From contig JADJVW010000001.1 of NCBI GenBank assembly GCA_016710365.1, forward strand, positions 186,001-250,000: 64,000 bases of DNA, in the 5' to 3' direction. The notes beneath the pieces are model-generated. The model searched no databases, had not been told where the DNA came from, and was given only the letters and a program-made list of their open reading frames with translations. A program made the translations under genes and the position numbers. The stretch comes from Candidatus Caldilinea saccharophila. Its GTDB lineage: Bacteria; Chloroflexota; Anaerolineae; Caldilineales; Caldilineaceae. This document shows, piece after piece, positions 1 through 10,922 of this stretch; positions within the stretch are counted from its first letter, which is position 1; every line of letters begins with the position of its first letter.

Positions 1-89
1 GCTGTCTCTAGTTGAAAAGGTGGCGTTGGGTTGGATGTGGCGCCACCGGAGCGCAACTGTGTGTTTTTGCCAATGAAAGGAATGCCAAG

Positions 90-1451
90 ATGGAACAGAG
101 ATCAGCAACCGCCATTGTGATCGGCGGCAGCATTGCGGGCTTGCTTGCCGCCCGCGTCCTGAGCGACCACTTCACTCAGGTGGTCGTGCTGGAGCGAGAT
201 GCGCTGCCGGAGACGGTCGCCCATCGCAAAGGGACGCCACAGAGTCACCACGCCCACGCCCTGCTCGGCCAGGGACAGCGCATCATGGAAGCGTTCTTTC
301 CCGGCCTGACCGACACGCTGGTGCAGCAGGGTGCGCCGTTGGGATACGGACGCTTCTTCTTCGGCGGCGGCTACTTCGCCCGCCATGCACAGACGCTGCC
401 CACGCTTTACGTCAGCCGTCCCTGCTTGGAGGCCGAAGTGCGCCGTCGCGTGCGCGCCCTGTCTTGCGTGCGCGTGGTGGATAGGTGCGACGCCCTCGGT
501 CTGGTCGCCGGTGAAGGCAATCGCCGCATTACTGGCGTGCGCATTTTGCGCAGACAGGACGGCGCCGCAGCCGAGATCCTGCCTGCTGCGCTGGTGGTGG
601 ATGCCAGCGGCCGCGGCTCGCGCACGCCGGCCTGGCTGGAAGAACTTGGCTACGCTGCGCCTGCGGTCGATCTCGTGGAGGTGGGCATGGGCTACGCCTC
701 GCGTCTGTATGCACGTAAACTCGGCGACCTCGACGGCGACCTGCTCATCAATGTCGCACCGACGCCGCAGAACCGGCGTGCCAGCGCCGCGCTGGCGCAG
801 GAGGGCGACCGTTGGATCGTGACGCTGGCCGGTTACTTTGGCGATCATCCACCTACTGACGAAGCAGGCTTCCGTGACTTTGCGCGCAAACTGCCCACGC
901 CCGACATTTACGAGCTGATCGCCAGCGCCGCGCCACTTAGCGATCCTGTTCCCTTCAAGTTTCCGGCCAATCAGCGCCGCCGCTACGAACGGTTGGCGGA
1001 GTTCCCTGCAGGCTTGCTCGTGCTTGGCGACGCAATTTGCAGTTTTACCCCCATCTACGGGCAGGGCATGAGCACGGCGACGATGCAGGCGCCGGCGCTG
1101 CAAGCCTGCCTGGCGCAGGGTCCGGTGGATTTGGAGCGACGCTTCTCTCGCCAAGCCGCCGCGGCCATCGACAACCCGTGGAACCTGACCGTCGGCAACG
1201 ATCAACGGCTGTCGGGCGCGGCGCTGCCTGCACCCAAGCGCCTGCTCAACTGGTACATGGCCAGGTTGCAGCTCGTAGCGCGGCGCGATCCAGAAGTTGC
1301 GCTGGCCTTTCTGAAAGTGGGCAGTCTCTTTGCCGCGCCGCCTTCGCTCCTGCACCCGCGCATTGCGCTGCGCGTGCTGAAGGGAAGTCGATTGGCAGGC
1401 AGCACTTCCGCCCAAGGCGTCGCACCCTTTGTGCAGAAGTCGAGCAGCTAG
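90..1451 (+). CDS. FAD-dependent oxidoreductase (monooxygenase/geranylgeranyl-reductase-like)
   Basis: Predicted soluble flavoprotein of 453 residues. The chosen ATG at 90 places the Rossmann dinucleotide motif (IGGSIAGLLAARVL) directly at the N-terminus; the frame stays open to position 12, but that extension has no family character. A second FAD signature, GDAICSFTPIYGQGMS, lies near residue 315, as in aromatic-hydroxylase and geranylgeranyl-reductase-type enzymes, and VVDASGRGSRTP near residue 170 fits the conserved middle motif. The substrate cannot be read from sequence. A decayed paralogue lies at 10923-11894. The gene is followed within about 100 bp by a truncated aldo/keto reductase start. 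Family assignment is confident; reaction unknown. Confidence 0.8.
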   Translation: MEQRSATAIVIGGSIAGLLAARVLSDHFTQVVVLERDALPETVAHRKGTPQSHHAHALLGQGQRIMEAFFPGLTDTLVQQGAPLGYGRFFFGGGYFARHAQTLPTLYVSRPCLEAEVRRRVRALSCVRVVDRCDALGLVAGEGNRRITGVRILRRQDGAAAEILPAALVVDASGRGSRTPAWLEELGYAAPAVDLVEVGMGYASRLYARKLGDLDGDLLINVAPTPQNRRASAALAQEGDRWIVTLAGYFGDHPPTDEAGFRDFARKLPTPDIYELIASAAPLSDPVPFKFPANQRRRYERLAEFPAGLLVLGDAICSFTPIYGQGMSTATMQAPALQACLAQGPVDLERRFSRQAAAAIDNPWNLTVGNDQRLSGAALPAPKRLLNWYMARLQLVARRDPEVALAFLKVGSLFAAPPSLLHPRIALRVLKGSRLAGSTSAQGVAPFVQKSSS

Positions 1452-1553
1452 TGTTGCGCCAAGCGCGATGTGATGGCTTCATTTGTCGCTTCAAACCGCG
1501 CAACCCAGGCAGCGCAGCAGATGCTGTCGTCACAGCAAAGGAGCATTTTTTTA

Positions 1554-1645
1554 ATGGAATACCGACAACTCGGCGGCTCCGGCTTCAAGGTGCCCGCCCT
1601 CAGCCTGGGCACCGGCACCTTTGGCGGCCGCGGATACAGTAGTTC
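1554..1645 (+). pseudogene. Aldo/keto reductase, N-terminal fragment
   Basis: An ATG at 1554, preceded by a good ribosome-binding site (AAGGAG about 11 bases upstream), opens a reading frame beginning MEYRQLGGSGFKVPALSLG followed by GTGTFGG. This is the characteristic first strand and helix of aldo/keto reductases. Homology stops after about 30 codons, where the sequence turns into transposase-like DNA and the frame soon terminates at 1667. The rest of the gene is not in the window. I read this as a gene cut by an insertion or deletion and inactive. Confidence 0.6.
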
Positions 1646-1649
1646 ACGA

Positions 1650-2130
1650 TTTGGCGTGAATGGGTAGTAGCGAGACGATGAGAAGTCCTGTTTGGTGGTT
1701 GAATGGAGATAGGAAAAAGTCATCAACGAACCAAATAGGACAAAACCATGATACCGCAAACGGAACTGACCGTCCAGGATATTCGAGAGACGATGCAAAC
1801 AGTGAGCCAAACGCACCTGCCATTGCAGGCAAATGGCCTTCACCGATGGCACGGTCACCGATATGGCAGTGGTGGCCACGCTGGTTCCCAACGAGAAGAA
1901 ACGGCGACGCAAGTGGCGGCTCTTCGTGCTCATCGGCATCGACTGGCAGCCCAAGACCGTCTATCGATGCTATCGCCATCGCTTTGCCATCAAAGCTTCC
2001 TACCGCATCTTGCGGCGCGTGGTCCCCATCGCCTCGCCCCACTCGCTTCCAGTTTCAGACCTTCGTTTCCCTACTCAGACGTTCTATCGAAAGGCTCTAT
2101 GACGCCGTTATGGCTATTCCGATGCCAGCT
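1650..2130 (+). mobile_element. Degenerate ISH3/IS4-type transposase remnant
   Basis: In the frame that starts at 1833 the translation includes LFVLIGIDWQPKTVYRCYRH and FAIKASYRILRRV. These resemble the C-terminal conserved region of ISH3-family DDE transposases (typically ...FGIESSYRxLxxVRART...), in which the glutamate of the catalytic triad sits in the FxIE(S)SYR box; here that box reads FAIK, so the glutamate is lost. The 5' half of a transposase and clear terminal inverted repeats are not visible. The remnant separates the cut aldo/keto reductase from the cut vWA gene, so it probably marks an old insertion plus deletion. Family recognition is from memory. Confidence 0.5.
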
Positions 2131-2159
2131 CTATCGGTGAAATCGTGCACTCTGTACTT

Positions 2160-3249
2160 GCGTTCCACGGCTGCAAGCTCGCGGATTGGAGATCAGATTG
2201 GCATCGTCGGATTCACCTCACAAGCCGAAATCTTTGCTAACCTTACTGCAATTCACTCACAAGCCGATAAAGACGGATTGCAATTAGCGGTTGATCGTGC
2301 GTTTGCAAACGGAGGCACGGATTTAGGGATAGGCCTTGCCGCAGGATATCAGGTACTTTCTCAAGACGCCGGAACACTGGCTCGACGAGCTGTCGTATTT
2401 CTCACCGACGGGCAGGGGAGCTATACAGGCGAGGCGTCTGCCTACGCGAATAAAGGATGGAGAGTCTATACAGTTGGCTTGAGCGATCAACACAATGCAG
2501 AGTTGCTACGCTCAATTGCCGCTCAGACAGGTGGTCGCTATTTTAATTCACCCACAAGTGTTGATTTGCAGACCATCTATTCGGAACTATCTGGGCGACT
2601 TACAGGGCGAGCAACGTTGTTTCAAGAAATATTAAATGTCTCCCAGGGGGTAATCCAGCGAGTCGTAAAAGTTATTCCAGGCGTTCCTGATCTTACCGTA
2701 AATCTATATTGGCCAGGAAACCTGGTGGCAGCCAGCAGCGCAGATGCCTTGAACGCTGAAGTAAATCTACGGCTGATTGACCCTGAGGGGAATATTGTTG
2801 ATCCCTCAGATTCATCTGTAGAGTACCAACAGGGGGCAACGTATAAGTCGTATAACCTTATTGATCCGAAACCTGGTGAATGGTTTTTTGAGATCGAGGT
2901 TGCTGCCTCTAACGTGCCCCTTGATCTCACATTAGAAGGAAAGACGAGGGATGTGACGGCGCCGGTTGGCCAACTCGTTGCAACGTCATCGTTTATCAAC
3001 TCCACTTCAGTGGTAATTCAACTTGTTGCCAGTGATGATGGCCAAGCTCAATCGGATCTGGAATATCGCTTAACTCAAGATAGGGTGAACTGGTCAGATT
3101 GGCTACCGGTGACGCCATCAATATTTTGGTCTCTGCAAAATAATAGTGAGGTTCAGTACCTGTGTACACAAATTCGGGATGCTGCGGGAAACGTTTCACA
3201 ACCCGCCTGCACCAATTTCATTGTTGATTTAGTTCGGGGATGTCGATAA
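2160..3249 (+). pseudogene. von Willebrand factor A domain protein, 5'-truncated
   Basis: From about 2190 the frame encodes the second half of a vWA domain: the MIDAS threonine loop (ANGGTDLGIGL) and MIDAS aspartate strand (RAVVFLTDGQGSY) are present, then a C-terminal beta-rich extension with an Ig-like region (VTAPVGQLVATSSFINSTS) ending at 3249. The first MIDAS element, DxSxS, is absent because the upstream in-frame codons (1660-2150) are transposase-derived and look non-coding. The segment is visibly more AT-rich than its neighbours, suggesting transfer. The intact family members are secreted or membrane-anchored Ca2+/Mg2+-dependent adhesion proteins. As it stands the protein could not form a complete metal site. 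Confidence 0.65.
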
Positions 3250-3398
3250 GCGCCTGCCAACGCGTGTCGAACTCGTTTGCTTCGTGTTCCGGATCGAAGG
3301 GAGCGCGCAGATAGTCCAGCAGCGCAGAAGTCAGGGTGTACTGCGCCTCGATGCCGCAGTCGCGCATCGCGTTGACGAGCGCCTGGAGCCAAGCGCAG
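3240..3398 (-). pseudogene. Short coding-like remnant, function unknown
   Basis: Read on the minus strand, this stretch gives a natural-looking peptide (LVNAMRDCGIEAQYTLTSAL, then LDYLRAPFDPEHEANEFDTR) with no start and no recognisable family. It ends against the vWA fragment on the opposite strand. Its amino-acid composition is better than random frames here, but that is the only support. Confidence 0.2.
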
Positions 3399-3436
3399 GA
3401 ACTCTATCGATCCAGCCGAGGCTTTGCAAGCTGGCT

Positions 3437-4105
3437 GCAGATGGATACGGCGCAGCAATTGCACCTCTATGTCCGGGAGACTCTAAGCAACGCACTGTTG
3501 TCACACGCCATCAAGACATCCGCTGGCTGGACATGGGTAGAGACTATTGAATTACCCGGGGAAGTTGACCTGATGTGGCCGGATCATGCCGATGGATTGC
3601 GCCTTTTCGACGCCGCGTCACAAGAGGAAACCATCTACAGCCGCCGGCAAGACGAGACCTATTCACCTTTGCGCAAGCGCATTGCCGGGCTTGATCTGCG
3701 TGCCCGGAAGACGCTGCTGAATGGGCGGAATGCGCTGCATGTTTTTGGGACCGCAGTGGTCTCGATCCCCGGCGGCTCGGCTACGCCGTCCACCACCAGT
3801 GTTTTGGCGCTGACGAGCAGGTCTCTCGTATCGAACTCCCAAGCCGCTATGACTCGGCTGGCGCGCTGCATAGGGGTGTTGATGAATCTGGCTGGTTTGC
3901 CCTGGCCTGGACGGTTGGCAGGGAAATCCAGGTTGCCTTGTGGGATTCTTGCATCCAGATCGAGCAGGTGACGGCGCCTTCGCCGATCACGCAGATGCCC
4001 TCGTTGGAAGCGGTCGCCGTTGACAATGCAACGAAGAAGGTATGCATTGTCAGGCGGGCATTTCTCGATGAGACCCACGAAGTCGTGTGCGCCCTGCTTC
4101 AATGA
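3437..4105 (+). pseudogene. Unknown protein gene with internal frameshift
   Basis: An ATG at 3437 begins MDTAQQLHLYVRETLSNALL, and the frame looks coding up to about 3770 (GRNALHVFGTAV). From there the plausible protein continues in a different frame (RLGYAVHHQCFGADEQVSRI ... VDNATKKVCIVRRAF) to a TGA at 4103-4105. Joined, the product would be about 220 residues. I do not recognise the family. It lies in the decayed left part of the island, between the vWA fragment and the MntA/HepT pair. A sequencing indel near 3770 is an alternative to true decay. Confidence 0.35.
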
Positions 4106-4311
4106 GTGAGAACTGCCCTGCGTTAAGAGGACGCCAGCCCTGACAATTGCGACCACACGCTCTTGCCGTTCTACAACATCATCCTGCGCGGGTGGGCCAG
4201 CAAGCGCTCACCCACCTCGACTCACCGCAGGGGCGCGTGGGACCGATTGCGACGCACGCCGGGGGTGAGCTTACCAAAAATTGCGGGCCGCGTCCCCTTG
4301 GTCGGCCAATC

Positions 4312-4340
4312 TCTGCTTACCGGCGAGAATGGAGTATAAT
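4312..4340 (+). promoter_or_regulatory. Putative promoter of mntA-hepT
   Basis: A perfect -10 hexamer, TATAAT, sits at 4335-4340, about 73 bases before the mntA ATG. The hexamer 17 bases upstream (TCTGCT, 4312-4317) is a poor -35. The placement is sensible for the downstream pair. Confidence 0.35.
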
Positions 4341-4412
4341 CGCTTGGCAATGGGACAAGATTTGCAGACATCGGGCGGCAAATCACTGGACTGATTGCGC
4401 GGAGGTGTAGCG

Positions 4413-4718
4413 ATGGGTGTACAGATCGAGATTCCCCAGCACAAGATCGCTGATTTTTGCCGGCGCAACCACATTCGTCGCCTGGCAGTTTTTGGCTCAG
4501 TTCTGCGCCCTGAGTTTGGCGTAGAGAGCGATATCGACATTCTGGTCGAGTTTGATCCGCGCCATGTGCCAGGGCTTTTTGCCATTGCGCGCATGGAGCG
4601 CGAACTCTCTGCGCTATGGCAAGGGCGCAAAGTGGATCTGCGCACGCCAGAGGATCTGAGCCGCTACTTTCGCCAGCAGGTAATCCAGGAGGCGGAGGTG
4701 CAGTATGTCCAGCGATGA
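4413..4718 (+). CDS. mntA: MNT-domain nucleotidyltransferase antitoxin
   Basis: A 101-residue minimal nucleotidyltransferase. The defining GS-x10-DxD motif is present in full (FGSVLRPEFGVESDIDILV, residues about 28-46), followed by the third acidic strand in the KVDLRTPEDL region. The start at 4413 was chosen over 4395 because GGAGGT lies 8 bases upstream. It overlaps hepT by 14 bases, so the two are translationally coupled. In characterised MntA/HepT systems the MNT protein neutralises the HEPN toxin by AMPylating a tyrosine near its active site; the partner here has the expected acceptor tyrosine. Confidence 0.85.
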   Translation: MGVQIEIPQHKIADFCRRNHIRRLAVFGSVLRPEFGVESDIDILVEFDPRHVPGLFAIARMERELSALWQGRKVDLRTPEDLSRYFRQQVIQEAEVQYVQR

Positions 4719-5043
4719 TCTTGTCCGCTTGCAACACATGTTAGACGCCGCGGAGGAGGCCGTCAGCTTTGCGCAGGGCGGGAAGCGCAAAGACCTGGAT
4801 GGCGATCGGAAACTGGTCTTGGCGCTCGTCAAGGATATTGAGATCATCGGTGAAGCCGCTTATCGGATTTCGCCCACCGCGCAGGAACAGATACCCGAAA
4901 TTCCGTGGGATGATATTATCGGCATGCGCCATCGTCTGGTGCACGCCTACTTTGAGATCAACCTGGACATTCTCTGGCAAACGATTCAGGAAGATCTGCC
5001 ACCTCTCATCGCCATTCTCCAAAATCACCGCATGACGAGTTAG
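4705..5043 (+). CDS. hepT: HEPN-domain RNase toxin (DUF86)
   Basis: A 112-residue all-helical HEPN protein. The catalytic motif R-x4-H-x-Y is exact (RHRLVHAY, residues 75-82); the arginine and histidine form the RNase site and the tyrosine is the known AMPylation target of MntA-type antitoxins. It starts 14 bases inside mntA. The length and the N-terminal helix (DDLVRLQHMLDAAEEAVSFA) match the DUF86 family. The pair lies next to a restriction-modification operon, as is common in defence islands. About 170 bases after its stop show nothing recognisable before the convergent helicase gene. Confidence 0.88.
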   Translation: MSSDDLVRLQHMLDAAEEAVSFAQGGKRKDLDGDRKLVLALVKDIEIIGEAAYRISPTAQEQIPEIPWDDIIGMRHRLVHAYFEINLDILWQTIQEDLPPLIAILQNHRMTS

Positions 5044-5212
5044 CTCGTGGCTGATGCCATTCCACGATCCGCAAAATTGGAAAACCGTGGCATCCTGCTG
5101 GCGTGGCTCAGTCAGGTCTGTTGAGCGATTCTTGCTGGTCGGTGCGACGTACGCTGGACTGGACCGGTGCAAACGGCAGCGGGACAGGGCGCCCCGAGAT
5201 GGAAATTGCGCG

Positions 5213-7746
<2,534 letters not shown>

Positions 7747-7750
<4 letters not shown>

Positions 7751-8208
7751 AAGTCCGCCGCTTCCGGATCTACAGGTGGCTGCGTGCCGTCTGTCCAGGG
7801 GTTGATGACCTCAAGGCCGTCAATCAGTTCAAAGTCAGTGGTGTTGCGCGTGGCCAACGCCATGCGGCGCGCAAGCGCAATCGCGGCGGTCTGGGCATCC
7901 TCCACGCTGATCGGCCGGCCGGCCCGTGTACGGGTTGAGACGATGCGGGCATAATCGCGCGCGGCTGCCTCGTCGAACGGCAGACAACGCCCGGCGAAGT
8001 CTTCAGCGAACATCGCCTGCGCCGCCCGGCTCAGGGCTTCCTGACGCTTGCCCGGGGCCATCAACATGAGCCCCAACTCGATCTCTGCGCGGCTAATGGC
8101 GCTGGTGTGGACCTCATCCGCGGGCTGTTCGTCCAGCCAGGCGACGACAAGGGCCGCCGGCCGTGGACGCATGAACTCGGAGAGCACGTTGGTATCGAGC
8201 AGGATCAT
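7747..8208 (-). CDS. fitB: PIN-domain toxin (FitB/VapC type)
   Basis: A 153-residue PIN-domain RNase. The N-terminus MILLDTNVLSEFMRP carries the first catalytic aspartate; later acidic positions occur in AISRAEIELGL, SVEDAQTAAIA and ATRNTTDF, as expected for four-acid Mg2+-dependent PIN sites. The protein most resembles FitB among VapC-type toxins. Its ATG overlaps the fitA stop by 4 bases (ATGA), and its own stop overlaps the helicase start by 4 bases. The toxin-antitoxin pair is thus tightly embedded in the restriction operon. Confidence 0.85.
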
Positions 8209-8456
8209 GCCGGCTCATCCCACTGCGGCGCACTGCGCGGCGTTTGTCGCTTGGGCACGACAAACTCCGCTGCGGCGACATGGGCAAAACGATCGCGCAG
8301 GCGCTTGCCAAGCCCGGCGGGTGCAGCGGCCGGCCGCAGCGCCTCTTTCAGGATGCGCCGCGCTTCTTCTTCCATGGAAACCCCATGGCGCGCTGCGCGC
8401 ATGCGCAGCCTCTGCTTGGTGACATCGTCCAGATTGCGAATGGTCATGCCAGGCAT
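8205..8456 (-). CDS. fitA: Ribbon-helix-helix antitoxin (FitA type)
   Basis: An 83-residue antitoxin. The N-terminal segment (GMTIRNLDDVTKQRLRMRAA) is the FitA/Arc-like ribbon-helix-helix DNA-binding fold, followed by the typical HGVSMEEEARRILKEAL helix. The C-terminal 40 residues would wrap the PIN toxin. It precedes fitB with an ATGA overlap. A perfect 7-bp inverted repeat 27 bases upstream (8484-8507) is the likely autoregulatory operator. The gene was apparently inserted into the start of the restriction helicase gene. Confidence 0.82.
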   Translation of the reverse strand: MPGMTIRNLDDVTKQRLRMRAARHGVSMEEEARRILKEALRPAAAPAGLGKRLRDRFAHVAAAEFVVPKRQTPRSAPQWDEPA

Positions 8457-8483
8457 GGAAAGCTCCCCCAGGTAGCGACATCA

Positions 8484-8507
8484 GTGCAATCATTGTATGC
8501 ATTGCAC
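8484..8507 (-). promoter_or_regulatory. Inverted-repeat operator upstream of fitAB
   Basis: GTGCAAT (8484-8490) and ATTGCAC (8501-8507) are perfect inverted repeats separated by 10 bases, just ahead of the fitA start. Ribbon-helix-helix FitA/VapB antitoxins bind such palindromes to repress their own operon. Assignment is by position and symmetry only. Confidence 0.5.
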
Positions 8508-8535
8508 GCAACGCAAGCAAGTGCGCCTGCACCAC

Positions 8536-8599
8536 ACAGTGGAATGCGCGGGCGGGCTTCGGGCTTGGGCGCGAGGAGTTCCTTGATCTTTTTAGCCAT
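8536..8599 (-). pseudogene. Duplicated first codons of the restriction helicase
   Basis: An ATG at 8599, overlapping the upstream methylase stop as TGATG, starts MAKKIKELLAPKPEARPRI. After the first few codons this matches the helicase start at 7750 (MTQPIEEILAPKPEARPRI), including about 30 nearly identical bases. After this the frame runs into unrelated sequence and ends within fitA. This is probably the original helicase start, orphaned when the fitAB cassette was inserted and the gene restarted downstream. It may still be translated as a short leader. Confidence 0.6.
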
Positions 8600-9558
8600 C
8601 AATCGTCTTCCTCGGTACCGAGGTCCATCGGCCGGACAACCTTCTCGATGAAAGCTATCTCATCGGAAGTGATGCCGTACTCTTCGTAGAGGTCCTCATC
8701 TGTCCAACGTTGCGTCCACTCCTGGGTTGGTACAAAAGCATAGACTCTGCGCGTGGTATTGTGAGACGGCTTGTGTAGAAGAATGAGGAGCCGAGTTAAC
8801 CGGCAAGAGAGATATGACAAGACACTTTCGGCCTCAGCTTTCGAGTCAAATGGGCCAATGCACAGATAGGTCTCAGAGGCTATGCTGCCCGGCTCCCCAA
8901 CGAATGGTGTACTGATGATCTTGTGCGGATACGTATCCTTGTTTCCTGTGCCTGGAGCGGCGAAGCCCACGAAAACTTTCCACTTGTCGATCAGATTCTT
9001 ACCCGTTGCGACAGCGGCTTTGGGTAAGTAACCCTTACCACCATTCTGGTAGACGAGGACGTCGTTGGCACCTTCTGCAGTCTTCCCCCTAAACGTCGAA
9101 TTAAGCCCAAACGGCTTTCTCGTACTGACCAATTGATCAAACCGAGTGCAATCGGGCAGTAACAATGAGTCAGATGCGCCACTCTCCACAGCAACGACTT
9201 TGTTGAGGATTGAAAGCCCCTCATTGTAGCGAATGAATACATCCGCTCCCTTTTCAAGAAGTTGACGTATTGTCGTCGAAGGGGACTCGTCCTTGAAGTA
9301 GGTTGTGACGCGGCACGGCCCGCGATTGTCCCGCTCCCAAAGAAAGTAGCAAACACCACCCTTTAGAGCCACACCGGGGAAGACGTCCGATGCAATCACA
9401 TAGTCGTCGATTGAACGGAGGCGGTTGTCCTCAAGCATTGACTGCCTGAAGTCATCTAGTCCTTTACCTCCCGTGAACCAACGCGAGGGAATGACCATCG
9501 CCAAGAAGCGTGGTTGAAGTTTTTTTGCTTGTTCAACGAAAGAGTTGTAAATCGGCAT
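8599..9558 (-). CDS. Eco57I-type DNA methylase, C-terminal half (split gene)
   Basis: A 319-residue frame starting MPIYNSFVEQAKKLQPRFLA and continuing through AMVIPSRWFTGGKGLDDFR. This is the segment that normally follows the NPPY catalytic loop in Eco57I/type ISP-like N6-adenine methylases, and the remainder is the target-recognition half. It has no independent start context and overlaps the 3' end of the N-terminal half at 9456-10103 in another frame. In homologues I recall, about 40 residues including NPPY lie between the two halves; these are missing here. The product is unlikely to methylate. The sequence is more AT-rich than its neighbours. Confidence 0.65.
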   Translation of the reverse strand: MPIYNSFVEQAKKLQPRFLAMVIPSRWFTGGKGLDDFRQSMLEDNRLRSIDDYVIASDVFPGVALKGGVCYFLWERDNRGPCRVTTYFKDESPSTTIRQLLEKGADVFIRYNEGLSILNKVVAVESGASDSLLLPDCTRFDQLVSTRKPFGLNSTFRGKTAEGANDVLVYQNGGKGYLPKAAVATGKNLIDKWKVFVGFAAPGTGNKDTYPHKIISTPFVGEPGSIASETYLCIGPFDSKAEAESVLSYLSCRLTRLLILLHKPSHNTTRRVYAFVPTQEWTQRWTDEDLYEEYGITSDEIAFIEKVVRPMDLGTEEDD

Positions 9559-10103
9559 AGCAGACGTAACGCGTGCGTCTCAAGCCCTTCGCCTCTGTCA
9601 AGAATTTGCTTGCTGGCTCCGCAGAAGGAGCACTTTTCACCCACCCACGTGTGCTCGGTGCGCTGAAACCAGATGTTGCCATCATCGCCGGCAAAGGATT
9701 TGGCAATCGAGTGCTTGCTCGTGGCGTACTTCGAGCAATAGAGGCTGCGCCGCGCCAGCAGGCTGGTGAGATTGGTGATGCCGATGCCGTAGACCTGCTG
9801 CGTCAGAATGTGATTGACACGCTCGTCAAGGTCCGGAATTTCGGCGGCCAGGCCCGCGGTCAGGCGGGTCGTAATCTCGCGCAGGAAGACGCCCGACTTC
9901 GTGCACGGGTCAAGGAAGCGCACGCGCTTGTCGGCCCAAATGTTGGCGCCGCCGTGGTCCGCCGCCCACGCCTCGGCCAGCGTCTCCAGCATGCGGTTCG
10001 CAAATTCGGGCGGCGTAAAGACCTCATCGTTGGAGAGGTTGGCAATGCAGGTCAAAACATCGGGGTTATGGGCGCGCAGCGCAAAACTAGCCTGAGCACT
10101 CAT
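9456..10103 (-). CDS. Eco57I-type DNA methylase, N-terminal half (split gene)
   Basis: The frame starts at an ATG (10103) that overlaps the previous methylase stop as ATGA. Residues 25-40 (NDEVFTPPEFANRMLE) are the conserved entry helix and residues 65-74 (DPCTKSGVFL) are AdoMet-binding motif I. A Cys-x2-Cys (EKCSFCGASKQ) follows near residue 155. Family resemblance ends at GEGLETHA (about 9580); the last 35 codons are out-of-frame reading of the downstream half. Together with 8599-9558 this was one methylase gene that lost an internal segment, so it lacks catalytic motif IV. Confidence 0.65.
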   Translation of the reverse strand: MSAQASFALRAHNPDVLTCIANLSNDEVFTPPEFANRMLETLAEAWAADHGGANIWADKRVRFLDPCTKSGVFLREITTRLTAGLAAEIPDLDERVNHILTQQVYGIGITNLTSLLARRSLYCSKYATSKHSIAKSFAGDDGNIWFQRTEHTWVGEKCSFCGASKQILDRGEGLETHALRLLCRFTTLSLNKQKNFNHASWRWSFPRVGSREVKD

Positions 10104-10750
10104 GCGGCCTCCTGCGGAGGGTCGCCGAGCGCGGCTAGCTGGCGCATGGTCAGCGGCGGGTAGTTCTTCGTCGGCTTGAAGATCTCGTGCCTGCCGACGT
10201 CGGCGAAGAGAGAACCCTCCGCACTGAAATCTGCCGAAAGTGTGAGGGTGTCAAGGCGGAAGTCGCGCCGCTGGAATTTGCCCTTGCCCAGGTAGCCCCA
10301 TTCGGCAAAGCTGATCGGCTGGTTGTCGTCGGTGCGCATGGTCAGCGCGTCGCCATGCACAAGGTTCTGCGACAGCACGTAGAAGCCGGCTCGATAGAGT
10401 TCGTCCGCTTCATCCAGCTTCAGGTATCCGGCAAGGATGTCCAGCACATTGGCACGGCACTCGGCGATGTTGTCCGGCAGCAGTTCAATGCCGTAGATGC
10501 ACATGAGCGCGAGCAGCGCGTAGTGCCGCCGCTCGAATTCGGACTTGCCATACTTGAGTTCCACCGCGGCGAGCTTGCGCCGCAGGATCTGCACCAGGAA
10601 GTTGCCACTGCCGCAGGCCGGCTCCAGGAAGCGGGCGTCGATGCGCTCCGTTTCGTCCTTCACCAAATCGAGCATGGCCTCGACCATCCACGCGGGGGTG
10701 AAGACCTCGCCGTGGTCGGCGACCCGTTGTTTGGATTTGACGTAATTCAT
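10100..10750 (-). CDS. N6-adenine DNA methylase subunit of the restriction operon
   Basis: A 216-residue protein, first gene of the restriction operon. The start at 10750 (MNYVKSKQRVADHGEVFTPA) matches the usual start of this family; the frame is open further upstream without family character. AdoMet motif I, EPACGSGNFL, is at residues 43-52, and IYGIELLPDNIAECR is motif III-like. An NPPY motif is not present, so it may act as an AdoMet-binding or specificity partner of the second methylase rather than alone. It overlaps the next gene by 4 bases (ATGA). No promoter is obvious in the 170 bases before it, which run into the FAD-oxidoreductase remnant. Confidence 0.7.
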   Translation of the reverse strand: MNYVKSKQRVADHGEVFTPAWMVEAMLDLVKDETERIDARFLEPACGSGNFLVQILRRKLAAVELKYGKSEFERRHYALLALMCIYGIELLPDNIAECRANVLDILAGYLKLDEADELYRAGFYVLSQNLVHGDALTMRTDDNQPISFAEWGYLGKGKFQRRDFRLDTLTLSADFSAEGSLFADVGRHEIFKPTKNYPPLTMRQLAALGDPPQEAA

Positions 10751-10922
10751 AGGGCGATGCTTCTTGGGCGACGCTTCCTTGCGATCATTGTGGGCGAATT
10801 TGTCAATGTCGAGCGAAGGCAGCAAAGGAGAGACGAATCCTTTTGCAAAGCAGAATATCACGCAAAGCACAAGATCTGCCAACGACAGCGCGTCGGCGTG
10901 CGTCGCACCGGCCAGATTCGAC

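Noticed and set aside
102..1415. 437-codon minus-strand frame opposite the FAD oxidoreductase
   Set aside because: Antisense shadow of a clear flavoprotein gene; composition is arginine/histidine-rich with no domain.
1660..2150. Upstream 160 codons in frame with the vWA domain
   Set aside because: This stretch overlaps transposase-like coding in another frame and has no protein character, so it is not a true N-terminus.
4150..4310. Plus-strand peptide around LPFYNIILRGWA
   Set aside because: Some coding character but no start, no family and in-frame stops nearby.
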